Assembly (NCBI GenBank): GCA_035405785.1 | Contig: DAONJS010000001.1 | Coordinates: 186,001-250,000, forward strand | From: BPGX01 sp035405785 | GTDB lineage: Bacteria > Bacteroidota > Bacteroidia > B-17B0 > Aurantibacillaceae | Direction of reading: 5' to 3' | DNA: 64,000 nucleotides | Shown here: piece by piece, positions 27,397-37,117 of the stretch | How positions within the stretch are numbered: the stretch's first letter is position 1 | Layout of the letters: every line of letters begins with the position of its first letter | Program-made: the position numbers and the translations under genes | The notes under the pieces: generated by a model | Seen by the model: the letters and a program-made list of their open reading frames with translations, nothing else | Database searches by the model: none | Told to the model about the DNA's origin: nothing

Positions 27397-30066
27397 ATGA
27401 AATGCAATTTTAATTTCTTTTTCAGTGGAAAAATCTGTGGTTTTATTATTGTATTGACAACAATGCTTTTTTCATTGAATGCCCAAACATCACCGCCAGA
27501 AAGCATATCTTATCAGGGAATTGCAAGAGATGTCTCCGGAAATATTTTGTCTAATCAACCAATAGGTATTCAGTTTATTATTCACCAGGGTAGTGCAGGA
27601 GGCACATCTGTTTTTACTGAACAACATTCTGTTACTACCAATAGTTTGGGATTATTTACTTTACAAATTGGTTCTGTTAATACTTCTGCATTTAGTTCTA
27701 TCAACTGGGCAAATGGACCATATTACTTAGAAGTTCAGATGGATCCGAATGGAGGCACCAGTTATACATCTGTTGGTACGCAACAAATGCTATCTGTGCC
27801 TTATGCATTGTATGCTAAAAATTCATATTCTGCTACTTATGCATTAGCGTCTTTCACTACTGCCAATGCCCCACCAATAAGTATTACAACAAATACTTCT
27901 TCAACAGATGCCACCATAACAGTTTCACAGGGTACAAATTCTTCATCTGCCACTATCAATTTTCCACCAGCTCCCACTCCAATGATAACAATAACAGGTA
28001 ACGGTATTACAGCAGTTACCCCAACTACTGGAACATCCTTTGCAATTAATACTCCATCACCCTCTTTGTCAATCAACACAAATACTACTACAGGCATTTC
28101 TACACTTACCTTAACGCAAGGGGCGGCAACAAGCACAGCGAGTATCCCATCTCCTACAAACTATGCATGGGGGCTTTCAGGAAATGCAGGTACTAATCCT
28201 TCAACAAACTTTTTAGGAACAACAGATAATAATGGATTAATTTTCAAAACAAATAATTTTGAGCGTATGAGAATATCAAGTGGTGGTGGAATAAGCATTG
28301 GTACTACAACACTATGTTCAGGTTGTATATTAGATGTGGCAGGTAAAATTGGAGTGAATGTTAATACTAGTTATGGGTTAATTTCTAGATCCGGACTATC
28401 TGGTGGTACATATACAGTGCCTGGGAATGCAGGTGTAATGGGAATGTTTGATTATAGTTCTGGTAGTGGAGCTGGAATAGCAGGCGTTACAACAAATTCT
28501 GCTGCTGCAGGTTCTTATGCGGTTTATGGGAGTGCTGCTTTGCCATCTCATTTTTCTGCATACTTTTCGGGTGGTAAAAATTATTTTGAAAAAGAAGTAG
28601 GAATAGGTATAACTTCTCCAAATTATCCTTTGCATACAGTTTATTCTGGCACTGCAGGGGCAGGGCATTATATTGATTATACATGTACTTCATTTTCTGG
28701 TTCAAATAGTTCTATTATTGCACATGCTATTTCTACAAGTACAGGGAGTATATATGGAGGATATTTTTGGGTATCTGGTTCCAGCACTTCAAGCAATGCC
28801 ACAGCAGTAAAAGCATCTGCTACCTCTAGTGCAACTGTGAACTATGGTATAGACGCGAGTGCAACAGGAACTACAACAGGTACGAATTACGGTGGATATT
28901 TTAATGCTTCAGGTGGAAACACTAACTTTGGCGTTTACTCTGTCATTAACGCTACCAATGCAGCAAGTTCTGCTATTTATGCAGCAAGTGCTGGATCTAA
29001 TGGTTCTGCGGGAAAATTTGAAATTACTAATAACTCTAATACTTCCCCTGTTTTGCATGTAAAAAATATTTTTTCTAGTAATCCATTGGCCATTTTTGAA
29101 GGAGCTGGTTTTGTGGGTATAGGTACTACTTCTCCCCAATCTTTTTTGCATATTCAAAGCCCTAATTCAGCTCAAACTAATATCTTGCAAATTGGAAATT
29201 GGAACCAACCAACATTAGAATGGATATTTGATGTGGATGGTGCTGCTAATTTAAGAATAAAAAATGAAAATACTGCTTCTCCATATTTATATTTAGGACC
29301 AACTAGTTCCAATATTGTAGGTATTAATACAAGTAACTCTATAGGTTCTGCTGATTTTGTTGTTAGTTTTAATGGCGCACATAGCGGATTTAATTATGCC
29401 GGTATGTATGTCAATTCTGATGTAAATGGAAAGCCATTTTATGGATACGCAAAAGCAGGAAGTCCATCTGCTTGGACTTATGTGGATCCAAGTAATAATT
29501 GGGTAGTGAATGTTGGCAGTTTTGATAGAATGTATATAACAAATGCGGGAGATGTAATGATATCAAATACTAATGCTTACAAATTTACTTCTCCTAAAAC
29601 ATACACATTAACTATTCCCGCTTATGCTTTTAATCCAGAATCACCCGCATATTCTTATACTACTGTTTCAGGAAATATTGGACCTACTACGGGTACATTA
29701 ACTTTAACAGCAGGATATGCATGTTATTTTGATGCCCCATTAAATTTGCCTGCTAATGCTACTGTTACAACCCTGCAAGCATTAGTATATGATAATAGTA
29801 CCTCCTATAACATAGGCCAAGTACAAATATTTCAGAATGATTATTCAACTTTTACTGCTTATGGAAGTACTACATCTATTTCGCCTTCTTTATCTACCGC
29901 TGGTAATAATACTAATCTTCAATTAATAAGTGGAGCAGTTACACCTTCGCTTGTTATAAATCCAAATTATGGGTATTGGGTTAGAGTTCATTTACCTTAT
30001 GATACGGGCGGAAATATCAGATTAGCATCTGTAAAAATTGTATATCAAGTACTTGAAACGGACTAA
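27397..30066 (+). CDS. Secreted fibre-like surface protein, paralogous N-terminal domain
   Basis: From the ATG at 27397 the protein has 889 residues and a signal peptide (FIIVLTTMLFSLNAQ). The promoter TATATTTG lies inside any longer frame, which rules out the ATG at 27307. Residues about 32-140 form a domain nearly identical to that of the next gene (SPPESISYQGIARD ... QQMLSVPYALYAK). The middle is Thr/Ser/Gly-rich with recurring NFGVYS, GYFNASGG and VGIGTTSP motifs, as in tail-fibre or trimeric-adhesin stalks. Neither a T9SS tail nor an S74 chaperone domain is visible. Neighbours suggest a role in a surface structure exported with the PorP/PorE-like proteins downstream; this is inference. 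Confidence 0.75.
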   Translation: MKCNFNFFFSGKICGFIIVLTTMLFSLNAQTSPPESISYQGIARDVSGNILSNQPIGIQFIIHQGSAGGTSVFTEQHSVTTNSLGLFTLQIGSVNTSAFSSINWANGPYYLEVQMDPNGGTSYTSVGTQQMLSVPYALYAKNSYSATYALASFTTANAPPISITTNTSSTDATITVSQGTNSSSATINFPPAPTPMITITGNGITAVTPTTGTSFAINTPSPSLSINTNTTTGISTLTLTQGAATSTASIPSPTNYAWGLSGNAGTNPSTNFLGTTDNNGLIFKTNNFERMRISSGGGISIGTTTLCSGCILDVAGKIGVNVNTSYGLISRSGLSGGTYTVPGNAGVMGMFDYSSGSGAGIAGVTTNSAAAGSYAVYGSAALPSHFSAYFSGGKNYFEKEVGIGITSPNYPLHTVYSGTAGAGHYIDYTCTSFSGSNSSIIAHAISTSTGSIYGGYFWVSGSSTSSNATAVKASATSSATVNYGIDASATGTTTGTNYGGYFNASGGNTNFGVYSVINATNAASSAIYAASAGSNGSAGKFEITNNSNTSPVLHVKNIFSSNPLAIFEGAGFVGIGTTSPQSFLHIQSPNSAQTNILQIGNWNQPTLEWIFDVDGAANLRIKNENTASPYLYLGPTSSNIVGINTSNSIGSADFVVSFNGAHSGFNYAGMYVNSDVNGKPFYGYAKAGSPSAWTYVDPSNNWVVNVGSFDRMYITNAGDVMISNTNAYKFTSPKTYTLTIPAYAFNPESPAYSYTTVSGNIGPTTGTLTLTAGYACYFDAPLNLPANATVTTLQALVYDNSTSYNIGQVQIFQNDYSTFTAYGSTTSISPSLSTAGNNTNLQLISGAVTPSLVINPNYGYWVRVHLPYDTGGNIRLASVKIVYQVLETD
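27490..27820 (+). repeat. Duplicated N-terminal domain, copy 1
   Basis: This 331-bp coding segment matches 30167-30500 closely at DNA level (for example TTTAGTTCTATCAACTGGGC in both), with one codon inserted in the second copy. Similarity ends abruptly at the domain boundary. Confidence 0.85.
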
Positions 30067-30085
30067 AAAATAAAATTATAAATTT

Positions 30086-31744
30086 ATGAACACAAATTAT
30101 TTTAATCATTTATTTTTTGGATGTTTAGCAACTTTTGTTTTTACAACAGAAGTTTTATCTCAATCATCACCGCCAGAAAGCATATCCTATCAGGGAATTG
30201 CAAGAGATGCCTCTGGAGATGTTTTGTCTAATTATACAATAAGTATTCAGTTTATTATTCATCAGGGTAGCGCAAATGGAGGAACTGTATTTACAGAACA
30301 ACATTATTCAGTTCCTACCAATAGTTTGGGATTATTTACCTTACAAATTGGCTCTGTTAATACTTCTGCATTTAGTTCTATCAACTGGGCAAATGGACCA
30401 TATTACTTAGAAGTACAGATGGATCCAAATGGAGGTACTAGTTATACATCTGTTGGTACACAACAAATGCTATCTGTGCCTTATTCATTGTATTCTAAAA
30501 AATCTGTATATGCCGATTCTTTGAACCTCCCGCCATTAAGTGTTGCACCATTTTGGAGAACAAAAGGAAATTATTATATAAATCCTTCACAGCATTTTTT
30601 AGGAACAATAGATACATCATCTTTAATTTTTAAGACCAATAACATAAAAAGAATGAGTATTAATTCACAGGGAAAAGTAACAGTGGGTAATTATAGTCCC
30701 AACAATCCTTTATTATTTAATGTAATGGGAGGTTCGTCAGATACAATCGTGGCATTGTTTAGTAATACAAGTCCAGTAGGAACAGGGCTTGCTGTTTACA
30801 ATCAAAATCTTTCTGCCTTAGTTCTTTTAAATAATCAGGATTCTTTATTTGTTGATATAAATCCATCTAAGAGTGAAGTATTTTCAACTAATAAATTAAA
30901 TATATTCTCATTGGACACCTTAACCATTGCCGGAAGCAAACGGCTTGAACTGGGCTCCAGTAAAGACATTTTTGTTTATACACCAGACAGTGTGCATTTC
31001 CTGGCAAAAACAAGATTTCAATACTCAACTCCTCTTTCAAGTATAAATAAAGATGCTATGACAATAGATTTTTTTAATAATAATAGTATTTATTCATCAG
31101 GTTTAAAAATTAATCATATAGCAAATATAACCAGTCCCGGCATAGCTTCATATGGTATTTACATTAATAATAGTAATGGTACTGCTAATTCTGGAAAAAT
31201 GGTGGGTATGGGTGTTTATAATAACTCAGGCGGCGGTCAAAAAAGAGGGATTGATATTTCTATGACTAATCAGGGAACAAATATTGCGGCTTTTTTAGAT
31301 GCTGGTTCCGGTAATGTATCTATAGACGGTTATTCTGACTGGTCTATTTATTCTAATTCAGGAAATGTAATGATAAAAGATGGACATATAAAAGCATCTA
31401 CTTCTTCTGCTCCTCCATCTGTGGTAATAAGTTCTACTTGTGCTACTGTAAGTGCTAGTAGTGCTATACCTCCAATTTCTGATATTAGAGGTACTATTGA
31501 TGTTAATATATCTTCTTCTTTTAATATTGGATGCTATTTTACTATTACCGTACCTTTTCAAAAACCATATTTTAATACACCTGCAGTAGTAATAAGTAAA
31601 GCTGGTAATAATTCATATTTAAAAAATGTTGATGTTTATGTTGGAAATGTTACATCAAATAATTTTGAAATTATTGTTATTAATAATACTTCTGTTACTC
31701 TTCCATCACTAAATTTCAAAATAAACTACTTCGTAATAGAATAA
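30086..31744 (+). CDS. Second fibre-like secreted protein with the same N-terminal domain
   Basis: The 552-residue protein has a signal peptide ending near TTEVLSQ. A domain of about 110 residues follows that is almost identical to that of the preceding gene (PPESISYQGIARDASG ... VPYSLYSKK). The remainder is unrelated: a Ser/Asn-rich beta region (FLGTIDTSSLIFKTNNIKRM, also echoed in the first gene) and a C-terminal segment ending in LPSLNFKINYFVIE. No known sorting signal is visible. It lies 19 bp after the first fibre gene and 10 bp before a type-B CTD protein, so the group is probably one operon. Confidence 0.72.
   Translation: MNTNYFNHLFFGCLATFVFTTEVLSQSSPPESISYQGIARDASGDVLSNYTISIQFIIHQGSANGGTVFTEQHYSVPTNSLGLFTLQIGSVNTSAFSSINWANGPYYLEVQMDPNGGTSYTSVGTQQMLSVPYSLYSKKSVYADSLNLPPLSVAPFWRTKGNYYINPSQHFLGTIDTSSLIFKTNNIKRMSINSQGKVTVGNYSPNNPLLFNVMGGSSDTIVALFSNTSPVGTGLAVYNQNLSALVLLNNQDSLFVDINPSKSEVFSTNKLNIFSLDTLTIAGSKRLELGSSKDIFVYTPDSVHFLAKTRFQYSTPLSSINKDAMTIDFFNNNSIYSSGLKINHIANITSPGIASYGIYINNSNGTANSGKMVGMGVYNNSGGGQKRGIDISMTNQGTNIAAFLDAGSGNVSIDGYSDWSIYSNSGNVMIKDGHIKASTSSAPPSVVISSTCATVSASSAIPPISDIRGTIDVNISSSFNIGCYFTITVPFQKPYFNTPAVVISKAGNNSYLKNVDVYVGNVTSNNFEIIVINNTSVTLPSLNFKINYFVIE
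30167..30500 (+). repeat. Duplicated N-terminal domain, copy 2
   Basis: Partner of 27490-27820, with one extra codon (HYSVPT against HSVTT). The DNA-level match points to recent duplication or gene conversion. Confidence 0.85.
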
Positions 31745-31754
31745 AAAAATAAAT

Positions 31755-32528
31755 ATGAAAACAATAAGCATTTATTTATTAATAATGATTTCAGGGCTTC
31801 AGCAAATTTTAGCTCAAAGCATACAGCCCTTTGTCATCAATACTTGTGGAGGATACGGAACAGCAGGTAATGTAGTGTTATCTTACAATGTAGGAGAAAC
31901 TTTTGTTTCTACCATTGACAATAGTACTAATATCATTACACAGGGTTTTTTACAACCTGATGGTGGTAAGTTTAATCTGCTTGCCAGTTACACCGTTCAA
32001 TCAGTATCCTGTATTGGAAAAACAGATGGTGCTATTTTCATTTCTAAATCTCATACAGGAACATTGCCACAATCTTTTAATTATCAGATCATCTGGAGTG
32101 ATACCAGTTTGTGCCCTACTCTTGATTGCGATATGGTAAGCAATTTGCCTCCCGGTACTTATAGCGTAATGATTGTGGCTTATGACGGAACCAACCCCAT
32201 TGATACAGCCATTATTCAAAACCTTACAGTGCTTGCTTCTGACCAACCCTGTAAAGTTAAAGTGTTCACTTACATCAGTCCAAACAATGATGGACAAAAC
32301 GATCAGTTTATTTTAGAAAATATTGAAGAATATCCTGATAATGTAGTGCAAATCTTCAACAGATGGGGACAACTTATTGTAGAGATAAAAAATTATGATA
32401 ATCAGGAAAATGCGTGGGGAAGCAAGAAATATCCGATTACCGAACCCGGCGGCACTTATTACTATGTGATTGACTTAGATGGCAAAGGAAAAAATATAAT
32501 GAAAGGATTTATGGAGATTATTAAATAA
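31755..32528 (+). CDS. Small secreted protein with type B (gliding-motility-type) C-terminal domain
   Basis: The 257-residue protein has a signal peptide (YLLIMISGLQQILAQ). A short N-terminal module follows (NTCGGYGTAGNVVLSYNVGET, then GFLQPD), then a single SprB-like stretch (VQSVSCIGKTDGAIFIS), and a CHU_C-type tail (TYISPNNDGQNDQF ... VQIFNRWGQLIVEI ... GTYYYVIDL). Type B tails need SprF-like partners for T9SS export, and a PorP/SprF-family gene lies 204 bp downstream. It follows the fibre genes closely. It may be a small secreted adaptor or anchor for the fibre-like proteins, which have no tail of their own; that is inference. Confidence 0.85.
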   Translation: MKTISIYLLIMISGLQQILAQSIQPFVINTCGGYGTAGNVVLSYNVGETFVSTIDNSTNIITQGFLQPDGGKFNLLASYTVQSVSCIGKTDGAIFISKSHTGTLPQSFNYQIIWSDTSLCPTLDCDMVSNLPPGTYSVMIVAYDGTNPIDTAIIQNLTVLASDQPCKVKVFTYISPNNDGQNDQFILENIEEYPDNVVQIFNRWGQLIVEIKNYDNQENAWGSKKYPITEPGGTYYYVIDLDGKGKNIMKGFMEIIK

Positions 32529-32560
32529 TGCAGGCAAGAAGGAGATATATGAATCAATAA

Positions 32561-32700
32561 AAAATATTTTATACTTTTCTGAACGGATTAAAACCTTTTC
32601 CCCAATCCTTCTCCTTTCAAGACGAAGGGAGCTAAGAGCAAACTGATTTTCTACAATATTCCTCTCTTTGTAAGGAGAGGGGTTAGGGTTGAGATTCTGA
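32561..32700. repeat. Intergenic hairpin elements (CCTCTC/GAGAGG type)
   Basis: The intergenic gap 32529-32732 holds a less AT-rich stretch. A stem CCTCTC...GAGAGG sits at 32661-32680 and is followed by GGGTTAGGGTTGAG; a weaker related hairpin (CTCCTT...AAGGGAG) lies at about 32611-32629. Motifs of this kind recur in intergenic DNA of many bacterial genomes. It may act as a terminator or attenuator between the CTD protein and the porin gene. Confidence 0.45.
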
Positions 32701-32732
32701 TACTACCAACAAAAAATAAAAAATCAAAATCT

Positions 32733-33668
32733 ATGAAAAAACAAATTTTACTACTTTGTATTTTGTGCTGGAAATTGTTGAGTGCTCAGCAGGATCCACA
32801 ATATAATATGTATTTGTTTAATCAGTATATTATCAACCCTGCTTATGGTGGCACCAGAGAAGCAACTTCAATTGTTGCATCGCTCAGAAATCAATGGGCA
32901 AGTTTTCCCGGTGCTCCTAAAACGGCCTATTTATCAGTTCATTCTCCTGTCAAAAAATATCGTATTGGTTATGGTATCTCTGCTATGAATGATAGAATTG
33001 GTGCCCGTAATACATCTGCCGGCTATGCAAGTATTTCATATATTTTGCCATTATCTTCAAAATTAAAGTTATCATTTGGATTAAGAGCCGGTGTTATTAA
33101 TTATCAATTTAATCTGGATAAAACTATATACAAAGACCCTGATGATAATTCATTTGTAATGTTGAATAATTTTCAAAAAACAGTATTAGATATGGATGGT
33201 GGAATGTATTTATATACCCGATCTTTTTATGTAGGTTTTAGTGCAACGCATTTAAATCAGGCGAGATTGATAAATAGCAGTTATACCATTTCAGGAGGTG
33301 GAAATGCTACTTTACTTTACAATTTAAAAGCCCACGCTTTTTTTATTATTGGAAAATCATTTTTTATCAATGATAATTTTTTACTCAATGTCAATTTTCT
33401 TCAACAAGCATTAGGTAATATCCATAAAGGCGATTTGTCAATAAATGGATTAATAAAAAACAGAGTGTGGTTAGGTATATTTGTGCGCGGTGGATATAGT
33501 GCAGGTGCATTGATTCAGGTAATAGCAACCAAACAATTAAAAATAGGATATTCTTATGATAAAACCACAAAACAATCCGCAAGATTAGGTACATCACATG
33601 AAATTATGATTGGATGGGATATCAGAAGCAAAAACAATACTGCGGTTATCAATCCAAGATTTTTATAA
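32733..33668 (+). CDS. PorP/SprF family outer-membrane protein (T9SS)
   Basis: The 311-residue protein has a signal peptide (MKKQILLLCILCWKLLSAQQ). The family signature DPQYNMYLFNQYIINPAYGGT and SIVASLRNQWASFPGAPKT follow, then alternating beta strands of a barrel ending in IMIGWDI. PorP/SprF proteins are outer-membrane components that help secrete or retain T9SS cargo, and SprF paralogues are dedicated to type B CTD proteins. The small type-B CTD protein upstream is its likely partner, and the PorE-like gene 19 bp downstream its likely anchor. It is probably not the core PorP, since it sits with accessory cargo. Confidence 0.92.
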   Translation: MKKQILLLCILCWKLLSAQQDPQYNMYLFNQYIINPAYGGTREATSIVASLRNQWASFPGAPKTAYLSVHSPVKKYRIGYGISAMNDRIGARNTSAGYASISYILPLSSKLKLSFGLRAGVINYQFNLDKTIYKDPDDNSFVMLNNFQKTVLDMDGGMYLYTRSFYVGFSATHLNQARLINSSYTISGGGNATLLYNLKAHAFFIIGKSFFINDNFLLNVNFLQQALGNIHKGDLSINGLIKNRVWLGIFVRGGYSAGALIQVIATKQLKIGYSYDKTTKQSARLGTSHEIMIGWDIRSKNNTAVINPRFL

Positions 33669-33687
33669 TCAAATTAACGATATTATT

Positions 33688-36360
33688 ATGAATACACTAA
33701 AATTATTATTGATTATTATTTTTCTTACAACGGGCAAACTACTTGCTTTTTCACAGGAACCAAAAGGCGACAGATATTATTCGCAAAAATTATATGGCAA
33801 CGCCATAAAATTGTATGAAAAAGCATTAAAGAAAAATTCAACTGATGCAGAATTATTGTACAAATTGGGGTCAAGTTATTATCACATAGCCGAATACGAC
33901 AAGGCATTTCAATATCTTGATAAAGCATATTCTATCAACCCAAAACCTTCCAATCCTGAGTTTTTATATTATTATGGAAATACTTTGAAAATCAAAGAAC
34001 AATATAATGATGCAATAAAGATATACTATTCTGTATTAGAAAGTAATCCGAATAATCAATTGTTTAAAAATGCAATCAAGGCCTGTACAGAAGCTAGAAA
34101 TCTTTTGAACAAACCTAAAGAATACGAAGTAAAAATGCTAGAAAATATAAATACAGATAAAACAGAATTTGTTGCTGGAGTTTTAGGCGAAAAACTTCTT
34201 ATCGTTAAAGAAACGAAAGTACCGGAAATGTTTGATGAAATGAGCAGTAGTTATGACAACGGATATTTTTATGACATTTATGTTTTTAATCCCCCAAAAA
34301 ACAGAGTAGAAAAATTCTCAAAAAAATTAAATCAGGATTATTCTTATGATGGACCTGTAGCAGTATCACCAGATCAAAAAGAAATCGTTTTTACACGAAC
34401 AAAATACAATCCATCTAAAAATGTGAATACAGCACAGTTGTACATTGCAGATTTTATTAATGGTAAAATAAAAAATATCCGCCCTTTTGAATTTAATAGT
34501 GATGAATACAATACCGCACATGCTTGTTATAGTCCTGATGGTTCAACTTTGTTTTTTGTTTCAGATATGCCCGGTGGCTTTGGACAAACAGATATATGGA
34601 TGTGTAAAAAAGAAAATGGAAAATGGAGTAAGCCCAAAAATTTAGGTGGTGATATTAATACAAGTGGCAAAGAAATGTTTCCTTATATGCGTAAAGACGG
34701 TAAGTTGTTTTTTTCATCAGATGGATTGCCGGGTTTAGGGGGAATGGATATTTTTTCTGCTAAATTAAAAGAAGGTGTTTGGATATTAGACAGAATGGAA
34801 AGTTTGAAATTAAACAGCAGTTATGATGATTTTGCAATAGTATTTACTTCGGATAGCACTGGTTATTTTTCTTCTAACAGAACGGGTGGTAAGGGAAAAG
34901 ATGATGTTTATTCATTTACATACAAAAACTTATCAATGAAAATAGATGGTAAAATTTTATTGACAGAAAATATCAACAACCCTGCTCCAAATGTAAAAGT
35001 GTATTTATTAGACGCATCAGGAAAGAAAGTGGATTCTACAATCACCGATGCGAATGGAAATTTTGAATTTAATTATTTAGATTACAATAAAACTTATTTA
35101 GTACAGGTAGATGATGAACTGCCGGAATTCAAAGGCAAAGCAAGATTTTATATGGCAAAAGACGGAAAAATTATTCGTGTGAGTAAAAAGATGAATGAAG
35201 AAAAATTTGTGTTTAAAATGCTTCCTTATGAAAAATATATGATAGAAGATTTAAAAGGCGATGGTGATTTAACTTTATCTGGAAATTTTTTAATTGGAGG
35301 AAATACAAGTTTGCCATTGAAAAATGTAAAGGTGATTGTAAAAAACCCTTCAGGAGATATTGTGGACACCGCTACTACTAATGAATTTGGAGCATTTGCA
35401 TTTAAATATTTGGACTATGACCAAAATTATCTTATCTCTTTTGATGAAAAAGATTTAGATTTACCTGATGGTACAAAACTAATTTTAACCAATAAAAATG
35501 GAAAGGAAATAAAAACATTTGTTTACAGCCGAAATCAGGGATTTAAATTTGAATTATTATCAGTTGATAAAACAACATTGAAAGATTTAGAACTGACAGA
35601 TAATGATCTTATTTTTAACTTAAAAGGATATTTGAAAGATATTAAACTTAATGCTTTATCTAATGTAGAAGTAAAAATACTGGATGCAGATAATCTTTTA
35701 CAAACCATTATCACAGATCAAAATGGAATGTTCAATATTGAAAATATGAAGTTTAAAAATGGTATATCTTTTGATGTAGATGAAAAAGATGAAAAGGTTA
35801 AAAACTTGTCAGTTATACTTATTACAGATAGCAAAAACCGTGTGATCAAAAGATTGGTTAAAGGATTAGGAGGTGAATTTAAAATTCAATTATTGGACCT
35901 TGAAAAAACTACACTTTCTGAATATACAGTAGATGATCCGTGGTTAAAAGTATTGCATCTTAAGAATGCTAAAAAGAAAGATAGTATTACAGTTATTGAA
36001 AATATCAATTATGCATTGAATGAATACAAATTTGATGCAGCAGGTAAAAGAATTTTAGATAAAGTAGTGCAGATATTAAAAAGCAATCCAAATTTGTATG
36101 TAGAAATTAGTTCTCACACAGATAGCAGAGCAGATGATAATTACAATCTAAAACTTTCTCAAAAAAGAGCACAGTATGTTGTAGATTATTTGATTCTAAA
36201 TGATATTGAAAAGGACAGATTGAAAGCCATTGGATATGGTGAAAAGAAATTATTGAATCATTGTGGTAATAATGTTCCCTGTTCAGAAGAAGAACATGCT
36301 GTAAATAGAAGAACTGAATTTAAAATCGTTGATAAATCTGCTAATGAAATAAAAAACTAA
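33688..36360 (+). CDS. PorE-like TPR / beta-propeller / CRD / OmpA-C outer-membrane protein
   Basis: The ATG at 33688 gives 890 residues with a signal peptide (LLLIIIFLTTGKLLAFSQ). An in-frame ATG at 33610 would lie inside the porin gene and add no signal sequence. Domains in order: TPRs (about 25-130), a PD40/WD40-like propeller (about 180-410, with CYSPDGSTLFFVSDMPGGFG and KLFFSSDGLPGLGGMD), three carboxypeptidase-regulatory-like modules (about 420-760), and an OmpA-C peptidoglycan-binding domain (SSHTDSRADDNYNLKLSQKR, then NRRTEFKI). This is the domain order of Porphyromonas PorE, a T9SS protein linking the outer-membrane machinery to peptidoglycan. It forms a pair with the PorP/SprF-like gene upstream. 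Confidence 0.9.
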   Translation: MNTLKLLLIIIFLTTGKLLAFSQEPKGDRYYSQKLYGNAIKLYEKALKKNSTDAELLYKLGSSYYHIAEYDKAFQYLDKAYSINPKPSNPEFLYYYGNTLKIKEQYNDAIKIYYSVLESNPNNQLFKNAIKACTEARNLLNKPKEYEVKMLENINTDKTEFVAGVLGEKLLIVKETKVPEMFDEMSSSYDNGYFYDIYVFNPPKNRVEKFSKKLNQDYSYDGPVAVSPDQKEIVFTRTKYNPSKNVNTAQLYIADFINGKIKNIRPFEFNSDEYNTAHACYSPDGSTLFFVSDMPGGFGQTDIWMCKKENGKWSKPKNLGGDINTSGKEMFPYMRKDGKLFFSSDGLPGLGGMDIFSAKLKEGVWILDRMESLKLNSSYDDFAIVFTSDSTGYFSSNRTGGKGKDDVYSFTYKNLSMKIDGKILLTENINNPAPNVKVYLLDASGKKVDSTITDANGNFEFNYLDYNKTYLVQVDDELPEFKGKARFYMAKDGKIIRVSKKMNEEKFVFKMLPYEKYMIEDLKGDGDLTLSGNFLIGGNTSLPLKNVKVIVKNPSGDIVDTATTNEFGAFAFKYLDYDQNYLISFDEKDLDLPDGTKLILTNKNGKEIKTFVYSRNQGFKFELLSVDKTTLKDLELTDNDLIFNLKGYLKDIKLNALSNVEVKILDADNLLQTIITDQNGMFNIENMKFKNGISFDVDEKDEKVKNLSVILITDSKNRVIKRLVKGLGGEFKIQLLDLEKTTLSEYTVDDPWLKVLHLKNAKKKDSITVIENINYALNEYKFDAAGKRILDKVVQILKSNPNLYVEISSHTDSRADDNYNLKLSQKRAQYVVDYLILNDIEKDRLKAIGYGEKKLLNHCGNNVPCSEEEHAVNRRTEFKIVDKSANEIKN

Positions 36361-37113
36361 ATGTCTTCTTTAAATCAATTATGGTTTAGTTTGTATACAA
36401 ATGAAGATTACAAAGGTCAGGAACCTCTTTTTTTTGATGATATTGACCAAATTTCAGGTATTCAGCAACTCAAAGAAAATACAGAAGTCATTTACAATGA
36501 ATTACTGACCTTTTTATCTCAACAAGAAATGGAACCGCAGTTTAATATTACAATGGTTGAAAAACCTAAAACATGGAAAGTTCGTTCATTGCGAGTTTGG
36601 GGAGTTGAAATGTATCAGTATCAAAAGCATTTCCCACAAACAATGAAATTATTGTCTCAAATTGATAATGTCATTAACATAGGGTTTAATTTACTGGAAC
36701 CTCACGCTACAATCAAGCCACATCAAGGGGATACCAATGCTATAATTCGCTGCCATTTAGGATTAGAAGTTCCTAATGAAAAAGAAAATTGTTATTTATA
36801 TGTTGGAAATGAAAAAAGATTTTGGGAAAAAGGGAAGGTGCTGGCATTCACAGATGCTTATACTCACTACGCAAAGAATGAAACTCATCAACGTAGAATC
36901 ATTTTATTATTTGATATTATTAAACCTGAATATGTTAGGAAAACAAATTTGATTTGTGCAACAGTGCTGAGTAGTTTTTACTTACAACAAATTGGCAATA
37001 TATTTCCTTCGCTTTACAAATTGCCACGAAGATATTTTAAACCACTTTTATACCCATTGATTAAATTCATTCAAATAGCAATTCCAATAAGAAATTATTT
37101 AAAGAAGCAATAA
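36361..37113 (+). CDS. Aspartyl/asparaginyl beta-hydroxylase-like 2-oxoglutarate dioxygenase
   Basis: The 250-residue protein carries the Asp_Arg_Hydrox core: NIGFNLLEPHATIKPHQGD (His121, Asp124), IIRCHLGLEVP (Arg130, His132), GKVLAFTDAYTHYAKN (His169) and QRRIILLFDI with the 2-oxoglutarate-binding Arg178. Family members hydroxylate Asp/Asn side chains or, in bacteria, lipids and small molecules; the substrate here is unknown. The C-terminal 50 residues are hydrophobic and basic, which may give membrane association. The ATG directly follows the PorE-like stop codon, so it is probably the last but one gene of the same transcript. Confidence 0.83.
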   Translation: MSSLNQLWFSLYTNEDYKGQEPLFFDDIDQISGIQQLKENTEVIYNELLTFLSQQEMEPQFNITMVEKPKTWKVRSLRVWGVEMYQYQKHFPQTMKLLSQIDNVINIGFNLLEPHATIKPHQGDTNAIIRCHLGLEVPNEKENCYLYVGNEKRFWEKGKVLAFTDAYTHYAKNETHQRRIILLFDIIKPEYVRKTNLICATVLSSFYLQQIGNIFPSLYKLPRRYFKPLLYPLIKFIQIAIPIRNYLKKQ

Positions 37114-37117
37114 AAAT

